Shown piece by piece: positions 26,611-36,454 of a stretch of DNA of 64,000 nucleotides. Both the position numbers and the translations under genes were made by a program. Within the stretch, counting starts at the first letter, position 1. Each line of letters opens with the position of its first letter. The notes beneath the pieces were generated by a model. It was not told where the DNA came from and ran no database searches. It worked only from the letters and a program-made list of their open reading frames with translations. This stretch comes from Phnomibacter ginsenosidimutans. Its GTDB lineage: Bacteria > Bacteroidota > Bacteroidia > Chitinophagales > Chitinophagaceae. The stretch lies in assembly GCF_009740285.1 (NCBI RefSeq), contig NZ_CP046566.1:1108501-1172500 (forward strand), read 5' to 3'.

Positions 26611-28271
26611 ACTGCTTAGTCAAGTAGGTAGAAAATCCAAAAGAAAGTCTATAGATCGGCTTGGTAAAGTTTGTGTATCATATAATAGGGTTTCGTCGAA
26701 GGATCAAATGGTTAATGGAAATAGCCTTTTTTGGCAAAATGAACGGATAGAAGAATTCGCTCAAAAGAATGGCTACCAAATTAAATCAAAGTATGGCGGC
26801 ACTTTTGAGTCAGCCAAAACTGACGAGCGAAAAGAGTTCAAAAAAATGATTGCTGCTATTCAAAAGGATAGTAGTATTTCGACAATTCTAGTTTACAGCT
26901 ATGATCGGTTTTCACGTTCTGGGTCGAATGGACTTTTCCTGTTGGAAAACCTTAAGAAACTTGGGGTTAGTGTTGTGTCGATAACACAGGAAATTGATTC
27001 CAGTACACCCACAGGTGAGTTTCAAGAAGGTCTATATATGCTTCTCAGCAAGCTAGACAACGACATGCGTAAGCAAAAATGCGCTGAAGGTATCAAGTCT
27101 ATTTTACTGAAAGGATTCTGGCCTTTTGCAATTCCCACTGGTTATGAAAATCTTAATAAAAGGTGCACTGCGGATAAACATAAACTTGTGATTACTGAAG
27201 CAGGAAAACTCATTGCTGAGGCATTTAAATGGAAAGCAACTGGCAGATACACCAACCTTGAAATTCTCAACAGACTACAAAATGCAGGATTAAAATTGCG
27301 CCTTCGAAATCTCACGAACATCTTTTCAAATCCCTTTTACTGCGGATACATTATCTCAGGCGCTATACATGGAGAAGTCATCAGAGGGCACCATCCGCCT
27401 ATAGTAGACGAGGAAACGTTTTTAAGGGCTAATGCGATTTTTAAAAGACACCCACTAAGTGGTATTCCCAAGCAGGTAAAAAATGACGCACTGCCGCTAA
27501 AAGTGTTTTTAAAAGATGAGAAATCCGGATGTCAGTTTACCGGGTACATGAACAAGAAACGAAAAATCCATTATTACAAGGTTAGACAGTATGGAGTTGG
27601 TGTAAACGATACGAGCTGACCTTGTACATGAGCAATTCATAAAATTCCTTCAATCATTTGAATTCAATCCTACCATTAAATCAAAGCTGGAAAATCTTCT
27701 TATTCAAGAGTTTTCGAAAGTTCTTTCTTCTCAGAATCAAGAACTAAGTATGCTCAAAAAGCAAATCACAGAGCTAAAGCAGCAAATAGAAATTTTAGAA
27801 GAACGGTTTGTTTTGGGCCAGATTTCGGCTGAACAATTTGAAAAATTTAAACTCAAGTATTCACAGCAACTTAGAGAAATCGAGAAAAGTGCCCCCGACT
27901 TTGATTCCAGTAGTTCGAACTTAGAAAACGCTGTTTCTGCTAGCCTTAAACTAGCTCAAAACCTAAGCCAGGTATGGGTTTCAGCCGATTATGTAGGCAA
28001 GCAGCAACTACAATATTTGTTATTTCCTGATGGAGCGTTATACAACAAGGAAAAAAACCGAGTTCGAACTTTTTCGACCAACACTATATTTCGTGAAATC
28101 CCAATAAAATCAAGGGTTTTGGATAAAAAACAAAAGGGCAATCCTGAATCGGATTACCCTTTTGGCAGTCAGGTGGAGCTGCAGGGAGTCGAACCCTGGT
28201 CCAAACAAAATCGCCAAACGCTTTCTACATGCTTATTTCATGATTCGTTGTCGGGAATAAACAGGACCTGA
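26588..28271 (+). pseudogene. Large serine recombinase, frameshifted
   Basis: The N-terminal resolvase domain reads CVSYNRVSSKDQMVNGNSLF, with the catalytic Ser in RVSSKDQ, then ILVYSYDRFSRSG and the STPTGEFQEGL segment. The recombinase domain follows with KGFWPFAIPTGYENL and IFSNPFYCGYIISGAIHGEV. The frame stops at 27617-27619. One frame over it resumes with IRADLVHEQFIKFLQSFEFN and a coiled coil (LKKQITELKQQIEILEERF, FVLGQISAEQFEKFK), so one extra base near 27605-27612 explains the break. The zinc-ribbon region has only one of the expected cysteines (KSGCQFTGYM..YYKVRQ). The last 30 or so codons are antisense to the 3' end of ssrA, which suggests ssrA was its integration target. Confidence 0.85.
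28125..28163 (-). terminator. ssrA terminator
   Basis: On the minus strand AAAAGGGTAATCC (28163-28151) pairs with GGATTGCCCTTTT (28144-28132) around a 6-nt loop, with one G-U pair, followed by a T-rich run (28130-28125). It lies eight bases beyond the 3' end of tmRNA. Confidence 0.8.
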
Positions 28272-28544
28272 ACCTACCAATCTATTCCTTAGCTGTATGA
28301 GTCTTAAGCCATCGTCACAGCCTTCGATGGCAGCAACCTGTGTTTGTTTTTGAGTCGGCGGCGGCGCATGGTAACAGGTCAACCTGCACGGCGGCCCTAA
28401 TGACTGGCTAATCTCCGATTAGGCAGCCATGGCATACTGTGTATTGCCATTTGAATTTTGAATATTCAGATTATCGAGCTAATTATCCAACGCTCGGCAT
28501 GCTTACACGTTCAAAGATCTTTGCTGTCAAAACCGGTCAGCCCC
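28172..28544 (-). ncRNA. ssrA: tmRNA
   Basis: The minus strand starts GGGGCTGACCGGTTTTGACA (from 28544) and ends GGTTCGACTCCCTGCAGCTC then CACC (to 28172): the two halves of the tRNA-like domain with a T-loop GTTCGACTC. The tag frame ends NTQYAMAA followed by TAA (about 28425), like other Bacteroidota tags ending in YAxAA. tmRNA with SmpB rescues stalled ribosomes and marks the product for proteolysis. The genome reads ACCTG after the acceptor stem where ACCA is expected, so the final A is not encoded; the decayed recombinase abuts this end. Confidence 0.95.
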
Positions 28545-28704
28545 GTAGATCAATCAAAAACAAATGATGTACTTGTAATTCGATTGTCTTCTGGCTGCAA
28601 ATATATCTCATCAAAAGTTCTGCAGCTATAGATTAACGAATTCTGTTAAGAAGAGGAATCTTGCCATTCTCGAAAAAGACTAAGTTTCTAATGAAGTTGC
28701 AATT

Positions 28705-29598
28705 TTAAATTTCTGCTGTTGCAGCCGGAATCTTCGACATGTCCATATAGAAAAGCTCCCAAGTATGGCCATCGAAATCGACCAGTGTTCGCTGCAGCAT
28801 AAAGCCATAGTTGCGTGGTTCATGCGGCTCTGTTCCGCCTGCCTGCAGTCCTTTGGTCATCAGTGTATGTACTTCATCTTCGCTGCTGAGCGAAAGCGAA
28901 TACAAACCTGCTATTGCAGCTTTTGTATCGGCAATTGGTTTGGTGGCAAAAGAGGCAAACTTTTGATGCGATAATAGCATCAGGTAAATGCTATCGCTCC
29001 ACAGCATACATTTCCCTTGTTCGTCGGAAAATTGCGGATTGTTGGTAAAACCCAATGCGCTGTACAACGCCATCGATTTTTCCGGATCCTGCACGGGCAA
29101 ATTGATAAAAATCTGTTTGGTCATATTGTTTGGTGTTTGATGACGGGTATCTGCAACCTGCGGGGTTGGTTCCTGGCTGGCAGGCGCTGCTGCTTGTTCG
29201 GATGGTTTTTCCAGCTGTTTGTAGAAGTGCCTTGCTGCCCACCAGCACAGCCAAATGGCGGAAAAAGCGAGTAGCCCTTTGAGATTCCACTGTACATCTT
29301 CCGGATCGTAACGACCGTGTATACGGGCATGCAATAATTGGTTGGAGTAGGCTTGGCTGTATTCTATTGCAATGCCAAACAGATAGAGTGCCACAAGTAT
29401 GAGTACGTGCCGCCACAACTTTGCTTTTGCAAATAGGATATTCAAAAAAGCAGCAGCTAAAAAGTAAAAGCTGGTATGCAGTTCTTTGTCGATATGCCGG
29501 AATACAGAAGGCAGCTTTACCATAAAGCCGACAATAGCTATGGCAAAGCAAAAAATAGCCAATAGGATGCGTTGTGTGCTATTGAAACGTAAAGGCAT
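28705..29598 (-). CDS. VanZ-like membrane domain fused to a VOC/glyoxalase-like domain
   Basis: The protein has 297 residues. Residues 1-125 carry four TM helices and VanZ-like motifs: HIDKELHTSFYFLAAAFLN, LFGIAIEYSQAYSNQ, and DPEDVQWNLKGLLAFSA. A Pro/Ala/Gln-rich linker (about 126-157) follows. From Met159 (MTKQIFINLPVQDPEKSMAL) a VOC domain begins: YSALGFTNNPQFSDEQGKCM, then LVDFDGHTWELFYMDMSKIP, as in small glyoxalase/bleomycin-resistance-like proteins. The ATG at 29124 could also start a separate VOC protein. Both halves are intact and in one frame without a stop, so a true fusion is plausible but unusual. The VOC half would face the cytosol. Substrates are unknown. Confidence 0.8.
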   Translation of the reverse strand: MPLRFNSTQRILLAIFCFAIAIVGFMVKLPSVFRHIDKELHTSFYFLAAAFLNILFAKAKLWRHVLILVALYLFGIAIEYSQAYSNQLLHARIHGRYDPEDVQWNLKGLLAFSAIWLCWWAARHFYKQLEKPSEQAAAPASQEPTPQVADTRHQTPNNMTKQIFINLPVQDPEKSMALYSALGFTNNPQFSDEQGKCMLWSDSIYLMLLSHQKFASFATKPIADTKAAIAGLYSLSLSSEDEVHTLMTKGLQAGGTEPHEPRNYGFMLQRTLVDFDGHTWELFYMDMSKIPAATAEI

Positions 29599-29841
29599 GA
29601 GTGGATCCGATTTTACAAGGAAAATACTATTTGTTCAGCTTGAATGGTATAAATAATGCATGAAGTTCATGTCCTGTAAGACATGCCAGTACTCGTTGCC
29701 TGTTTCGCCGTTCAACGGGGTTATTGCTTCCTTCTTGAACGACTCACAACTGTGATCACTTTTAATGCTTTGTCAGTTATAAAGCCAGAGGACTTCTCAC
29801 TAAAAAACTTATGAAATACTTTGACCCGAATATATCCGCTA

Positions 29842-32385
29842 TCAGTTATTACGAACATCCACCTTGCTTAAAGCCAATCCTGTATCTAACAAATAAATCC
29901 GCACTTTCGTTATACCTTTATTTGTGATATGCAATGGCAAAGTCGATTCAGAATATCCTCTCAGTATATCTGTCTTCCATCGTTTGTCTTCCTGTGGATT
30001 ATCAATATCAACAAATTGTATGGCAGCATCATTGATGGAAATGGCCATACCGAGATTTCTTCCTTTATGAATGGCATGAGTGGGCAAGCATTTTAATACC
30101 AATTCGTATTCGCCGGGATTTACAGATAATTCATATTCCACATACGGTGCTTTGCCGTATTCATCTTTTTTGAATGATGCACCGGTAAAGGGATAACGGG
30201 AAATGCTTTTCCCACCGGTACCCAATCCGTTTATACTGATAATCTTTTCTGTAGCAATTTCATTTTTGTTTTTAAAAGCTGTTGCTGGAATGCTCAATAG
30301 TGAAGCTTGACCCGTTTGCACACCAAATGAATCAACGGTTCTGTCTAAGTATCTTCTGTCGTAGACTACGGATTTATTGACGCTGCCCTCCAGCACTTCT
30401 GGTGCAGCAACAACTGGCATACCAAACACCGCAAGATTACGTGGCATATCGCTGATGATACCGTTCCACTTTCCATTTTCAATACCGGTGTTGTAATGAT
30501 GTGTCAATCGTTTTATTTCATCATACGCTTGCTTCGACTTGAATGAAAATTCTTTTGCATGTAATGGAAATTCATGACTCATCTGGGCATAAATAATTTT
30601 CTGATTGATGAGTGATGCCCCTTTTACAGGGTATTCAATCAATTCAAAAAAAGCATTTAGCTGGTTTACTGGTATTTGTTTTTTCAATGCAGCGGTACGT
30701 TGATACAACTTTGTATAAGCGGCTAGTCGTACTGCTCTTGCAGCTGGTACAAATGTGAGCATACGCATAAACTCAGGCTTTGCTTCCTGTGCCAAACGAT
30801 AGTATTCATTTTTGATGGCCGCCATTTCAGGCGCTAATGTCTTTCCAAAATGCTGCGTTACCCAATGCAATACATACTCCTGTGCTTTTTCGGGAGTCCA
30901 TGCGTTGATGTCCCAGGCAAGATCCAGGAAGAACTGTGTTTCGAGTTCAGCAGGTTTTATATCGCCAACATTCACTACCCACAAGCGTTTTGCACCAAAC
31001 TGGTAAGCCTTTGTCATTTCATAGGCAATTAATGATGGTGCTGTGGAAGCAAGCCATGTATAATCATGCGGGCCACCCAAATAGGAAAGATGATAATATA
31101 CGCCACTGCCACCACTGCGTTGCTGTTCGGCCGGTGTACTCAACTGACGGATATAGCCAAAGTTTTCATCGGGCCAAATGATGGTTATATCATCGGGCAA
31201 CTTCATGCCTCTGCGGTATAGGCTCAACACTTCTTTATAAGGCACAAAAATCTGTGGCAGCATTTCCGCAGGACGCTTGAAATTAGTCTGCAAAATGCCA
31301 CGTTGATCGGTTATGATATTCTCCAATAGTTTTACTTTTTCATCCGGGTCTTTCGGGCCGGGCATGCCACCATCATGCACACCACGCATACCAATGGTTA
31401 CTACAGATTCATAGTTTACCGCTTCTTTGATGCGGTCGTCCCAATACTTGTATATCTCATCTTTATTGATATCGTATCGCCATTCACCTGGTTTTTTGTT
31501 GTACTCTTCCTCAAAGGTTTGTTCCCATTCACACACATTGTTGCGCAGCATGGGTTCGCAATGACTGCCACCAATGGCAATGGCATAATCATCGGCCACC
31601 TTCGGATTTTGTTTGTAATAGTAAAATGCTTTCGTACTGTCGTGCATGGCCGGCCATATATAGTTCGCTTTTAAACGCAGTAGCAGTTCAAATACTTTTG
31701 CATATGTTTTCGGACCAATATTCTGAACATCCGTATCCATGGTTCGTTTCGCCCATGGAAACAATCCCCAGTCTTCATCATTAATAAAAATACCACGATA
31801 CTTCACCGAAGGTTCTTTGGAAACATAGCTACCTGAAACGTACAATTGTTTCTTCTTTTGTGGTGTTGCATCGGCCCACCAAACCCAAGGTGAAACGCCC
31901 AGCATTCTCGATAAATGAAAAATACCAAAAGCCGTGCCTCTTCTGTCGCTGCCTGCTATGATGAGTGCCTGTGCTGTACCGGGAAACGGCTGCTGAATAG
32001 TCGTGATGGTAAAGCATTCCCATTTTCCTTGTATGGCTGTTACGTTCAATCGCTTTGATGCTACAAGAGCATCAATCCATTTATTGTGACCGATAGTGCC
32101 GGCAATCACCGTGTATTTACCTGTTGGTTCATGTTGCATGTCAGGTTCTATACCTGTCAGCAATGCAATATCGTTACAAAACGCTTTAGCAGCTATTTGC
32201 ACCACACGGGCATCGGCAGTGTCTGTGAGTATTTTGGCTGATCTACCAGATGCCAGCAGCGGAAAACTATTGGCTGTCGTTTGTTCGGAAATGCGCAGTC
32301 CGGTTTGCTGTGCTGCAGCTGGTAGCAATAACAGCATGATGGCAGTAAATGTCAATACATGCATCCTCAAGGTGAGCTGTTTCAT
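29842..32385 (-). CDS. GH115 alpha-glucuronidase
   Basis: The protein has 847 residues, secreted (signal peptide ends LLPAAAQQ). Family features: GTAFGIFHLSRMLGVSPWVWW, EPSVKYRGIFINDEDWGLFP, LRLKANYIWPAMHDSTKAFY, GSHCEPMLRNNVCEWEQ, VTIGMRGVHDGGMPGP, TIIWPDENFGYIRQLS, GVYYHLSYLGGPHDYTW and KRLWVVNVGDIKPAELE. This block order and the length fit GH115, which cleaves (4-O-methyl-)alpha-glucuronic acid from glucuronoxylan, including internal substitutions. A C-terminal beta domain (about 660-847) follows. It starts five bases after the GH43-like gene, in one operon. The freed uronate could feed the uxuA route at 51.5-52.7 kb. Confidence 0.92.
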   Translation of the reverse strand: MKQLTLRMHVLTFTAIMLLLLPAAAQQTGLRISEQTTANSFPLLASGRSAKILTDTADARVVQIAAKAFCNDIALLTGIEPDMQHEPTGKYTVIAGTIGHNKWIDALVASKRLNVTAIQGKWECFTITTIQQPFPGTAQALIIAGSDRRGTAFGIFHLSRMLGVSPWVWWADATPQKKKQLYVSGSYVSKEPSVKYRGIFINDEDWGLFPWAKRTMDTDVQNIGPKTYAKVFELLLRLKANYIWPAMHDSTKAFYYYKQNPKVADDYAIAIGGSHCEPMLRNNVCEWEQTFEEEYNKKPGEWRYDINKDEIYKYWDDRIKEAVNYESVVTIGMRGVHDGGMPGPKDPDEKVKLLENIITDQRGILQTNFKRPAEMLPQIFVPYKEVLSLYRRGMKLPDDITIIWPDENFGYIRQLSTPAEQQRSGGSGVYYHLSYLGGPHDYTWLASTAPSLIAYEMTKAYQFGAKRLWVVNVGDIKPAELETQFFLDLAWDINAWTPEKAQEYVLHWVTQHFGKTLAPEMAAIKNEYYRLAQEAKPEFMRMLTFVPAARAVRLAAYTKLYQRTAALKKQIPVNQLNAFFELIEYPVKGASLINQKIIYAQMSHEFPLHAKEFSFKSKQAYDEIKRLTHHYNTGIENGKWNGIISDMPRNLAVFGMPVVAAPEVLEGSVNKSVVYDRRYLDRTVDSFGVQTGQASLLSIPATAFKNKNEIATEKIISINGLGTGGKSISRYPFTGASFKKDEYGKAPYVEYELSVNPGEYELVLKCLPTHAIHKGRNLGMAISINDAAIQFVDIDNPQEDKRWKTDILRGYSESTLPLHITNKGITKVRIYLLDTGLALSKVDVRNN

Positions 32386-32390
32386 AGTTA

Positions 32391-34010
32391 TTACTTTTCT
32401 TGTACAAACGCTACATCATCGATGTGGCAATAGGCAAGAGCATTGGCTTTTATGTAAAAACCAATATCTGCTTGTCCATTTTTTACCAGCACATTATTCA
32501 GGGTTACCCTGTGCCATGTTTCGGTGTGGCTGTGCAGGGGCAGGCGATAGGTTTGCTGATTGCTTGTGGCAAACAGTTCCAGTTTTTCTATACCGGCGCT
32601 GTATTTTGCCATTGCAGAAAAAGTATAACGTCCATTGGGCAGGGGCACATGATATGTGCTGCTGATTGTTTGGTACACTTTTCTTTCAAATGCCGTTTTA
32701 TCACTCATGCTCAAGCTTCGTTCCCCTGTTACCATGTGTCTTTCTGCCGTTGTATTGGCATGATTCAGTATTGGTGAAATTGATGTATCAAGACTGATAT
32801 TGTTGCCTTGCAATACTTCGCTATGCCAGCCGGTGAGCTGTTGCTGCACTGGTTTTACCAAACTGGGTATTGCTTTTCTGTCAGCTTCAAAACTGGGATT
32901 AAGTGCGTAATTGTTGAGCGGATTTACTTTCCAAACTCCCGTTGATGCATTCAGGTCCCATGCATGCAATGAATGAAAAATGGGCACACTGTCTTCGAAG
33001 GAAAGCGGCACCCATTGGTTATAGCCAAGACCATTGCCGGCAAAATTGGCCCAGCGATCGCCGCAATACAAAATGCTGGTTTGCTTACTGCCATGGATGC
33101 TTACAAAAAAGCCCGTTTGCGACACGTGTGCATAGTCGAATTCGCAACCTTTCATTACCTGCATGTTGTTGACGGGTGTGTAGGGACCACGAATATCATT
33201 CGCCATCAGGTAATAGGCATACGAAGCATCCCAGCCATAAATGTTGGAGGCTGCCATGTAGTAACGACCGTTGTATTGAAACATGCAATTGCCTTCACGG
33301 CTTTCACCTTCAAACACCTTGGTGCAATCGAGTAAACCAACCTGACCATTGACTACTCCAATTTCAGAAACATAGATTTTGTTTCTGCCTTTACCATAAG
33401 AATATACGAGAAATGATTTGCCGGTATTTTCGTCGGTAAATACAGTTTGGTCGCCAGTATTGCTGGTACCAATCATAGATTGCATGTTGATTTTTCGATG
33501 CCATGTAAACGGTCCCGTTGGTTGTTTGCTCACAGCAATCAATACTTCGGAACCATGCTGCACCAGCATGGCATATTGTTGTGTTTCGGGCAGGTAAGCG
33601 ACGCCCAATCGGCCCACCCAGGTATTACGGCCATCCTTTAGTACTTCACTTTTGCTGAGTACATTGGCTTCAAAATTCCAGTGCACTAAGTCGGTTGACG
33701 AATAGCATGTGACAGCTTCAAATGTGCATTGATTAAAAGTATTGGTAGGATTATTTCGAAAACTGTCTGCTTCTGCATAGTGTACACCGTACCAATAATA
33801 TTTTTCTTCACCAGTTGCGTTGGCAAAACGGAAAATACCACCACCTTGACTATTGATGGGTTTGCCATCATTGGTGTACCAAAATCGGTCGTTTTGGATA
33901 GTTGCAAATTGAGCATGTATCAAGCTGCTAGGCAGCAGGAATGTACAAGCTAGCAAAACTGCAAACCTTGCTGAATAAAAGTGCGAATGAAGTATAGGCA
34001 AATACTGCAT
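32391..34010 (-). CDS. GH43-like glycosidase with C-terminal carbohydrate-binding-like domain
   Basis: 539 residues from ATG 34010 (MQYLPILHSHFYSARFAVLL); the frame is open ten codons further upstream. A signal peptide ends LIHAQ. The N-terminal domain has the five-bladed propeller style of GH43-like enzymes: NAHGG-like NSQGGGIFRF near the start, WYGVHYAEADSF, YSSTDLVHWNF, TWVGRLGVAYLPETQQYAML, and GNCMFQYNGRYYMAASNIYG. From about 385 a beta-sandwich domain (NYALNPSFEAD...IGFYIKANALAYCHIDDVAF) resembles CBM4/9-type modules. Arabinose or xylose side-chain removal is inferred from the family and from GH115 downstream. The exact subfamily and catalytic acids were not fixed. Confidence 0.78.
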   Translation of the reverse strand: MQYLPILHSHFYSARFAVLLACTFLLPSSLIHAQFATIQNDRFWYTNDGKPINSQGGGIFRFANATGEEKYYWYGVHYAEADSFRNNPTNTFNQCTFEAVTCYSSTDLVHWNFEANVLSKSEVLKDGRNTWVGRLGVAYLPETQQYAMLVQHGSEVLIAVSKQPTGPFTWHRKINMQSMIGTSNTGDQTVFTDENTGKSFLVYSYGKGRNKIYVSEIGVVNGQVGLLDCTKVFEGESREGNCMFQYNGRYYMAASNIYGWDASYAYYLMANDIRGPYTPVNNMQVMKGCEFDYAHVSQTGFFVSIHGSKQTSILYCGDRWANFAGNGLGYNQWVPLSFEDSVPIFHSLHAWDLNASTGVWKVNPLNNYALNPSFEADRKAIPSLVKPVQQQLTGWHSEVLQGNNISLDTSISPILNHANTTAERHMVTGERSLSMSDKTAFERKVYQTISSTYHVPLPNGRYTFSAMAKYSAGIEKLELFATSNQQTYRLPLHSHTETWHRVTLNNVLVKNGQADIGFYIKANALAYCHIDDVAFVQEK

Positions 34011-34085
34011 ACAATCGTTGTTGTGCTGTGGAAAGTACAACGATTGTCAGGCGGGGCTGTCCTGCTGCATCATGCGAAGCGTTGC

Positions 34086-34796
34086 TTACGCTTCCTCTTC
34101 TTTGATATTGAAAATGTAACCTGCACCGTACACATTGCTCAGCGTTATTTTTTCTGACTTAGACACAATTTTGCGTAGCCGGGAAATGAATACATCGAGG
34201 CTGCGGCCCAGGAAATAATCGTTTTCGCCCCAAATGCGCACCAGTATTTCTTCTTTGCGAATGCGTTTGTTTTTGTGCTGGTAAAAGTATTCCAGCAACT
34301 CCGCTTCGCGGTTGGTGAGCTTTGTTATTTTTTTGTCTGGTGGCGTTACGGTGAGTTGTTCGCGGTTGTACAGCAAATCGCCAATCATGAACACTGATGT
34401 TTGTGGCTTGGTGGCCACATGGCCCGAAGTCATTTTCATGATGTTCTTGAGCTTGAGGGCCAACTCATCAATGTCGAACGGCTTACAGATATAATCAGCA
34501 GCTCCGATTTTTAATCCGGTAAGGCGATCCTTCTTTTCGGTACGGGCCGTCAGGAAAACAAAAGGCAAATGTTCATTGATGGTTTGAATATTTTCTGCCA
34601 GTTCAAAACCACTTTTTTGTGGCATTTGTACATCAAGCAGGCAAATGCCATAATGATCGTAGTTGTCGCGAAAAGCTTTCAGCGCATTTTTTGGATTGTC
34701 GTACCAATCAATATCGAAGCCCTTGGTTTCGAGGTATTGTTTCACCAAACTGCCCAGGTCTTGTTCGTCCTCCACAAATAATACTTTCTCTGGCAT
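34086..34796 (-). CDS. OmpR-family response regulator
   Basis: 236 residues from ATG 34796 (MPEKVLFVEDEQDLG). The receiver domain has the acidic pair Glu9-Asp10, phospho-acceptor Asp55 (GICLLDVQMPQKSGFEL), Thr in FLTARTEKKDR, and Lys in YICKPFDIDEL. The C-terminal winged helix contains KLTNREAELLEYFYQHKNKR, then IRKEEILVRIWG and SLDVFISRLRKIV. It lies 28 bases after the sensor kinase gene, so they form one two-component operon. Given its place between GH43/GH115 and SusC genes, it may control polysaccharide use, but the sites it binds are not visible. Confidence 0.93.
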   Translation of the reverse strand: MPEKVLFVEDEQDLGSLVKQYLETKGFDIDWYDNPKNALKAFRDNYDHYGICLLDVQMPQKSGFELAENIQTINEHLPFVFLTARTEKKDRLTGLKIGAADYICKPFDIDELALKLKNIMKMTSGHVATKPQTSVFMIGDLLYNREQLTVTPPDKKITKLTNREAELLEYFYQHKNKRIRKEEILVRIWGENDYFLGRSLDVFISRLRKIVSKSEKITLSNVYGAGYIFNIKEEEA

Positions 34797-34824
34797 AGTG
34801 TGATTTTTTTGGGAATGGTTTGCG

Positions 34825-36283
34825 TTAGCTATCGCTGTTGGAATGTTTTGTTGCGATGGGTATGTAAATAATAAACTCTGTACCAATGTCTTTTTTGCTG
34901 TGTACTTCTACACTCCACTGGTGTGCATCTATACACTTTTTGGTATGGTACAATCCAAGGCCAATGCCAGGTTTGTTGCTGGATACCAACGATGGATTGC
35001 GGTAAAATTTTTGAAACATTCTTTTTTTTACTTTGCTGCTCATGCCGTCACCATTGTCTTTGATGCTGAGGGCAATGGTACTTGCATTTTTCAGGTAGGT
35101 GCTCACCAAAATTTCTTTTTCAGTCTTGTGATTGTATTTGACGCTGTTGTCGAGCATATTCAGCACGATAGACGTAAAATGTAGTTTGTCCAACAGAACC
35201 CGCTGCTCTCCACTGTGTGGCGAAAAAACGATGTGGGTGTTTTCTTCATCCACATTGATGCGGTAATCAGAAATGATTTCTTCCAGTTCATCGTTGAGCA
35301 CATGCTCTTCCAGCTCTAAGCGAATGGGTTTTTCGCCACTGGTTTCTATTACTTGTTTTACCAGTACGGTCAAGCGTTCACTTTGCCGTTTAATAATGCT
35401 GCTGAGTGCATCAAGCTGCGGACTGCGGATTTGCTGGTTTTCGTTTTCGATGGTTTTGTTGGCAATAATGATGGTAGTGAGTGGTGTTTGAAATTCGTGG
35501 CTGATGGTGTTGATGAAATCTGATTTCATTTCACTTTCCTTTTTCTGCCGTACCCAGTTGGCAAACGTGAGAAAGTAAATGCTGAGCATGGCTACAATGG
35601 AAAACACTGACAGCGACGTTTGCGGCAATGTTTTTTTAAGGATATACGTAAGCCTGTCTGGCCGGTCGCAGTACAGCGAAAACTCCATGCGGTAGCTGTG
35701 TGCAATGGTAGAACTCACTTTAATATTGGACACCAGCGACTGTGGCGGATAGCTGCTGAGTGTACCACCAATTTTGGCGCCATAGTGTGCCAGATAAGGC
35801 ACGGTGCTGTGCACATTGTCTGCGGTGTTGGTAAATAAGGGTACATACACATTGGCTTCCGGCGCTATAGACAAATGATTTACAAACAATGCATACTGCA
35901 GGTCCGGATTCATTTTATGTTGCGCTATCACTGCATCCAGCAGGGGTTGTATGTTGTTGGCTGCCGACAGGCGGATAAACATAGAATCGGTAATGCGCTT
36001 CGATAAATCGGCAAAGGCAGCTTTGTTGTGGCGGGATAAATATTCCAACGTGTCCAAATGCCGGTAAATAAAGCTATCGATGATGTGTACTGCACCAGGA
36101 AAAAGTTTATCGTTTACAATGCTTTCTTCATATGCCTTTTTAATGATTTTGGCTTCTTCTACATTGTATACTTTTTCTTCAAGCTTGTAAATGTTTTGGA
36201 TGTGTATGAGCTTGCACCAAACACAAAATGCTGGTGCATACAATAGCAATGATTTTGTATAAAAAAATGCGGTCTCTTTTCAT
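34825..36283 (-). CDS. Sensor histidine kinase (5' end frameshifted)
   Basis: The main frame (34825-36249, 474 residues) has a periplasmic region (about 30-205), one TM helix SLSVFSIVAMLSIYFLTFA (about 212-230), a HisKA domain with His251 in NTISHEFQTPLTTI, and a HATPase domain with N box LNMLDNSVKYN, G1 SIKDNGDGMS, F box MFQKFYRNPS and G2 GIGLGLYHTKK. The first TM helix is missing in this frame. It is found one base over: MKRDRIFLYKIIAIVCTSIL from ATG 36283, then CLVQ. An extra base near 36211-36214 would join it to LIHIQNIYKLEEKVYN. The restored protein is a normal two-TM sensor that pairs with the response regulator downstream. Confidence 0.88.
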
Positions 36284-36454
36284 TTTGTGGATGCTGCTGC
36301 ACAGCCTTACAAATTGGAAAGTAGAGAAATTATACTACCAGCCATAAAATCAAGCGGCGTTAAGTATTCATTAACCATCCGTTCGTATTGTGTTGACCAC
36401 AGCCGCTTGCAATAGCAATTAGTATTGCTCATACAAACCAACTACTATCTACTT

